DNA from: Burkholderiales bacterium
GTDB taxonomy: Bacteria > Pseudomonadota > Gammaproteobacteria > Burkholderiales > JAEUMW01
Direction of reading: 5' to 3'
Assembly: GCA_016791285.1 (NCBI GenBank)
Contig: JAEUMX010000137.1
Span: 1-6,549, forward strand
DNA length: 6,549 bases
The notes under the pieces are model-generated. The model did no database searches. It saw nothing but the letters and a program-made list of their open reading frames with translations, and was not told the origin of the DNA. The position numbers were made by a program, and so were the translations under genes. Of the stretch, positions 5,666 through 6,549 are shown in pieces; position 1 is the first letter of the stretch; every line of letters begins with the position of its first letter.

Positions 5666-5990
5666 CTATCTCCCCTGTGCGACCGTCACCTTATGGCCTG
5701 CCTCGTCATGGATATCGTGGCTTTGCGCCAACAACACTCGATATGTCTTCAAGTCGTCCTCGTCCATCGCCTGCGTCTGCGGCTGCCCGGTTCCTGCCAT
5801 CGACTTCACCGTCGGCCCGACGGCGAGCGTGGTGCCCAGGCCGGCGTAGAGATACTTACTGCCGAACGCCTGCTTGAGCGCCGCGAACATGGGTTCTCCG
5901 GTGCAGTGCGCCGGCGCGATCCACTCGATCTTGAAGGTGTCGTGCAGCGCGACGGTGACGCGTTGCACGTCCTCGTCTTTCGCCGCGCAG
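5666..5990 (-). pseudogene. C-terminal fragment of a metallo-beta-lactamase-fold hydrolase
   Basis: About 108 residues on the minus strand, from AAKDEDVQRVTVALHDTF through IEWIAPAHCTGEP to a natural stop (TAG at 5666-5668) after VTVAQGR. The APAHCTGEP block, with its His, and the later YLYAGLGTTLAVG are typical of the C-terminal third of the same MBL hydrolase group as the fragment at 2308-2490. There is no start codon or ribosome-binding site of its own. The conserved part begins 7 nt after the stop of the truncated BTAD copy, in another frame. The N-terminal half and the HxHxDH motif are missing, so the product would not be an enzyme. The reading frame is undamaged across the fragment, so the loss may be fairly recent. 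Confidence 0.75.
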
Positions 5991-5996
5991 GAGGAA

Positions 5997-6234
5997 CTAC
6001 GAGAGCAACTCCCGCAGCAACTTTTCGGTTGCGGGAGAGACGCTGATCCCGAGGACGATGGACAGCGTTCGGCGCAGACGCCGGTAGACGCAGACACCTT
6101 CAGCACGGCGTCCGAGGTGCGCGTAACAGCGCATGAGGCTCTGGTAGAACACCTCGGCAAGCTCTTCACTCTCGATGGCGCGTTGATAGCACTCAATGGC
6201 TTCCTCCCATCGACCGCCACCTTCGTTCGTTCAT
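5997..6234 (-). pseudogene. Second BTAD regulator, truncated by an internal deletion
   Basis: Remnant of a paralogue of the regulator at 3828-4667. The C-terminal 71 residues of the BTAD domain are kept (RWEEAIECYQRAIESEELAE; YRRLRRTLSIVLGISVSP; LLRELLS then TAG). By eye, 49 of these 71 match the intact copy, so the two are old paralogues rather than a fresh duplication. The start also survives: ATG 6234 followed by Asn-Glu aligns with the GTG-Asn-Glu start of the intact copy. Between codon 4 and about codon 206 everything is gone, including the whole winged helix. The junction near 6222 is out of frame, so translation from 6234 would give only 13 residues. It cannot bind DNA. Confidence 0.8.
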
Positions 6235-6321
6235 GGCGCGATAGGCTTCCATGCCGTGATTTGGAGTCGGCGCTCGCTGCCCGTCGATGAGCAAGCCGGG
6301 AGGCTGTTCCTCCCATACCCC
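6235..6321 (-). promoter_or_regulatory. Leader of the truncated BTAD copy
   Basis: This 87-nt stretch between the -10 box and ATG 6234 aligns with the leader of the intact regulator (4668-4757). GGAAG at about 11 nt before the ATG is the likely, rather distant, ribosome-binding site and corresponds to GAGG in the other copy. Its survival in a dead gene suggests that the deletion is not old. Confidence 0.4.
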
Positions 6322-6327
6322 ATTATA
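6322..6327 (-). promoter_or_regulatory. -10 box of the truncated BTAD copy
   Basis: The minus strand reads TATAAT within GGCTTCCTATAATG, matching the box at 4758-4763 and about 15 of the neighbouring upstream bases. The promoter is probably still able to fire and would now transcribe the BTAD and MBL remnants. Confidence 0.55.
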
Positions 6328-6413
6328 GGAAGCCAAGCGCGGTGTACGTGATATCGAGGCACGGTCACACCGCAGCATGCGGGGCGAATCAGACGGCGCA
6401 GCGTCCCTAGGCA

Positions 6414-6419
6414 TATAAT
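6414..6419 (+). promoter_or_regulatory. -10 box upstream of the right-edge gene
   Basis: A perfect TATAAT in GGCATATAATCCGC on the plus strand, 56 nt before the TTG start at 6476. No good -35 hexamer lies at the usual distance. The predicted transcript leader contains a weak hairpin, CCGGC (6440-6444) with GCCGG (6450-6454). Confidence 0.5.
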
Positions 6420-6475
6420 CCGCTTCGCACTGCGCGTCCCCGGCACTCCGCCGGCCCTCTTGAAGGCGACGTAGC

Positions 6476-6549
6476 TTGAAAAAGTCGCAATTGATGGCCG
6501 TCTCCGATCAGTTCAGGGCCAGCAACATCCCCGCTGACGACCATGTCCG
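6476..6549 (+). CDS. Start of an unrecognised gene, cut by the window edge
   Basis: An open frame from TTG 6476 runs to the end of the window and reads LKKSQLMAVSDQFRASNIPA followed by DDHV. AAGG (6463-6466) lies 9 nt before the TTG, and a TATAAT box lies at 6414-6419, so promoter, ribosome-binding site and start are well ordered. ATG 6494 is an in-frame alternative but has no ribosome-binding site. Only 24 codons are visible, and I do not recognise the family. There is no export signal at the N-terminus, so a cytoplasmic protein is likely. It reads away from the decayed BTAD/MBL region and probably marks the start of ordinary chromosome. Confidence 0.55.
   Translation, partial: MKKSQLMAVSDQFRASNIPADDHV

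Noticed and set aside
1..6549. Insertion sequence, integrase, attachment site, CRISPR array, tRNA or rRNA
   Set aside because: I looked for these because of the gene fragments. I saw no transposase-like protein, no long terminal inverted repeats, no regularly spaced repeats and no tRNA-like cloverleaf.

Overview
The window is GC-rich DNA (third codon positions are mostly G or C). Its protein families are an OmpA-like lipoprotein, a MetA-pathway-type outer-membrane protein, a LivJ-type periplasmic binding protein, a BTAD regulator and a VapBC pair. Together they suggest a Gram-negative proteobacterium, most likely a betaproteobacterium (Burkholderiales, Rhodocyclaceae or a relative). That placement rests on family resemblance and codon style only.

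Layout. Positions 1-593 (-) are the N-terminal two thirds or more of an OmpA-domain lipoprotein that runs off the left edge. A 280-bp divergent spacer leads to an 81-aa protein of unknown function (874-1119, +). This protein is convergent, with a 5-bp gap, to a predicted outer-membrane beta-barrel of the phenol-degradation 'MetA' family (1125-2075, -). Next comes decayed DNA (about 2104-2490, -): an unrecognised frameshifted coding remnant joined to the N-terminal fragment of a metallo-beta-lactamase-fold (MBL) hydrolase. It abuts an intact orphan branched-chain-amino-acid-type substrate-binding protein (2492-3658, -), preceded by an intact 279-aa winged-helix/BTAD regulator (3828-4667, -). 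A vapBC toxin-antitoxin module (4878-5554, +) follows. Then come three gene fragments in a row: a YbaY/YscW-like lipoprotein piece (+), the C-terminal third of an MBL hydrolase (-), and a second BTAD regulator gutted by an internal deletion (-). At the right edge a promoter and ribosome-binding site open a new, unrecognised gene (6476 onward, +).

The main observation is that the window holds parts of two related regulator/MBL loci. The two BTAD copies share a promoter, a leader of about 90 nt, the first codons (Met-Asn-Glu) and the C-terminal domain (49 of 71 residues identical by eye). One copy is intact; the other has lost its DNA-binding part. Each locus keeps a different end of an MBL hydrolase and neither keeps the metal-binding core. 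The region looks like an eroding accessory island into which, or beside which, a vapBC module sits. In the live part, the BTAD regulator probably controls its own locus and perhaps the binding-protein gene 170 bp downstream. No permease or ATPase genes are visible, so how the binding protein is used is open. I saw no rRNA, tRNA, CRISPR array or complete mobile element.
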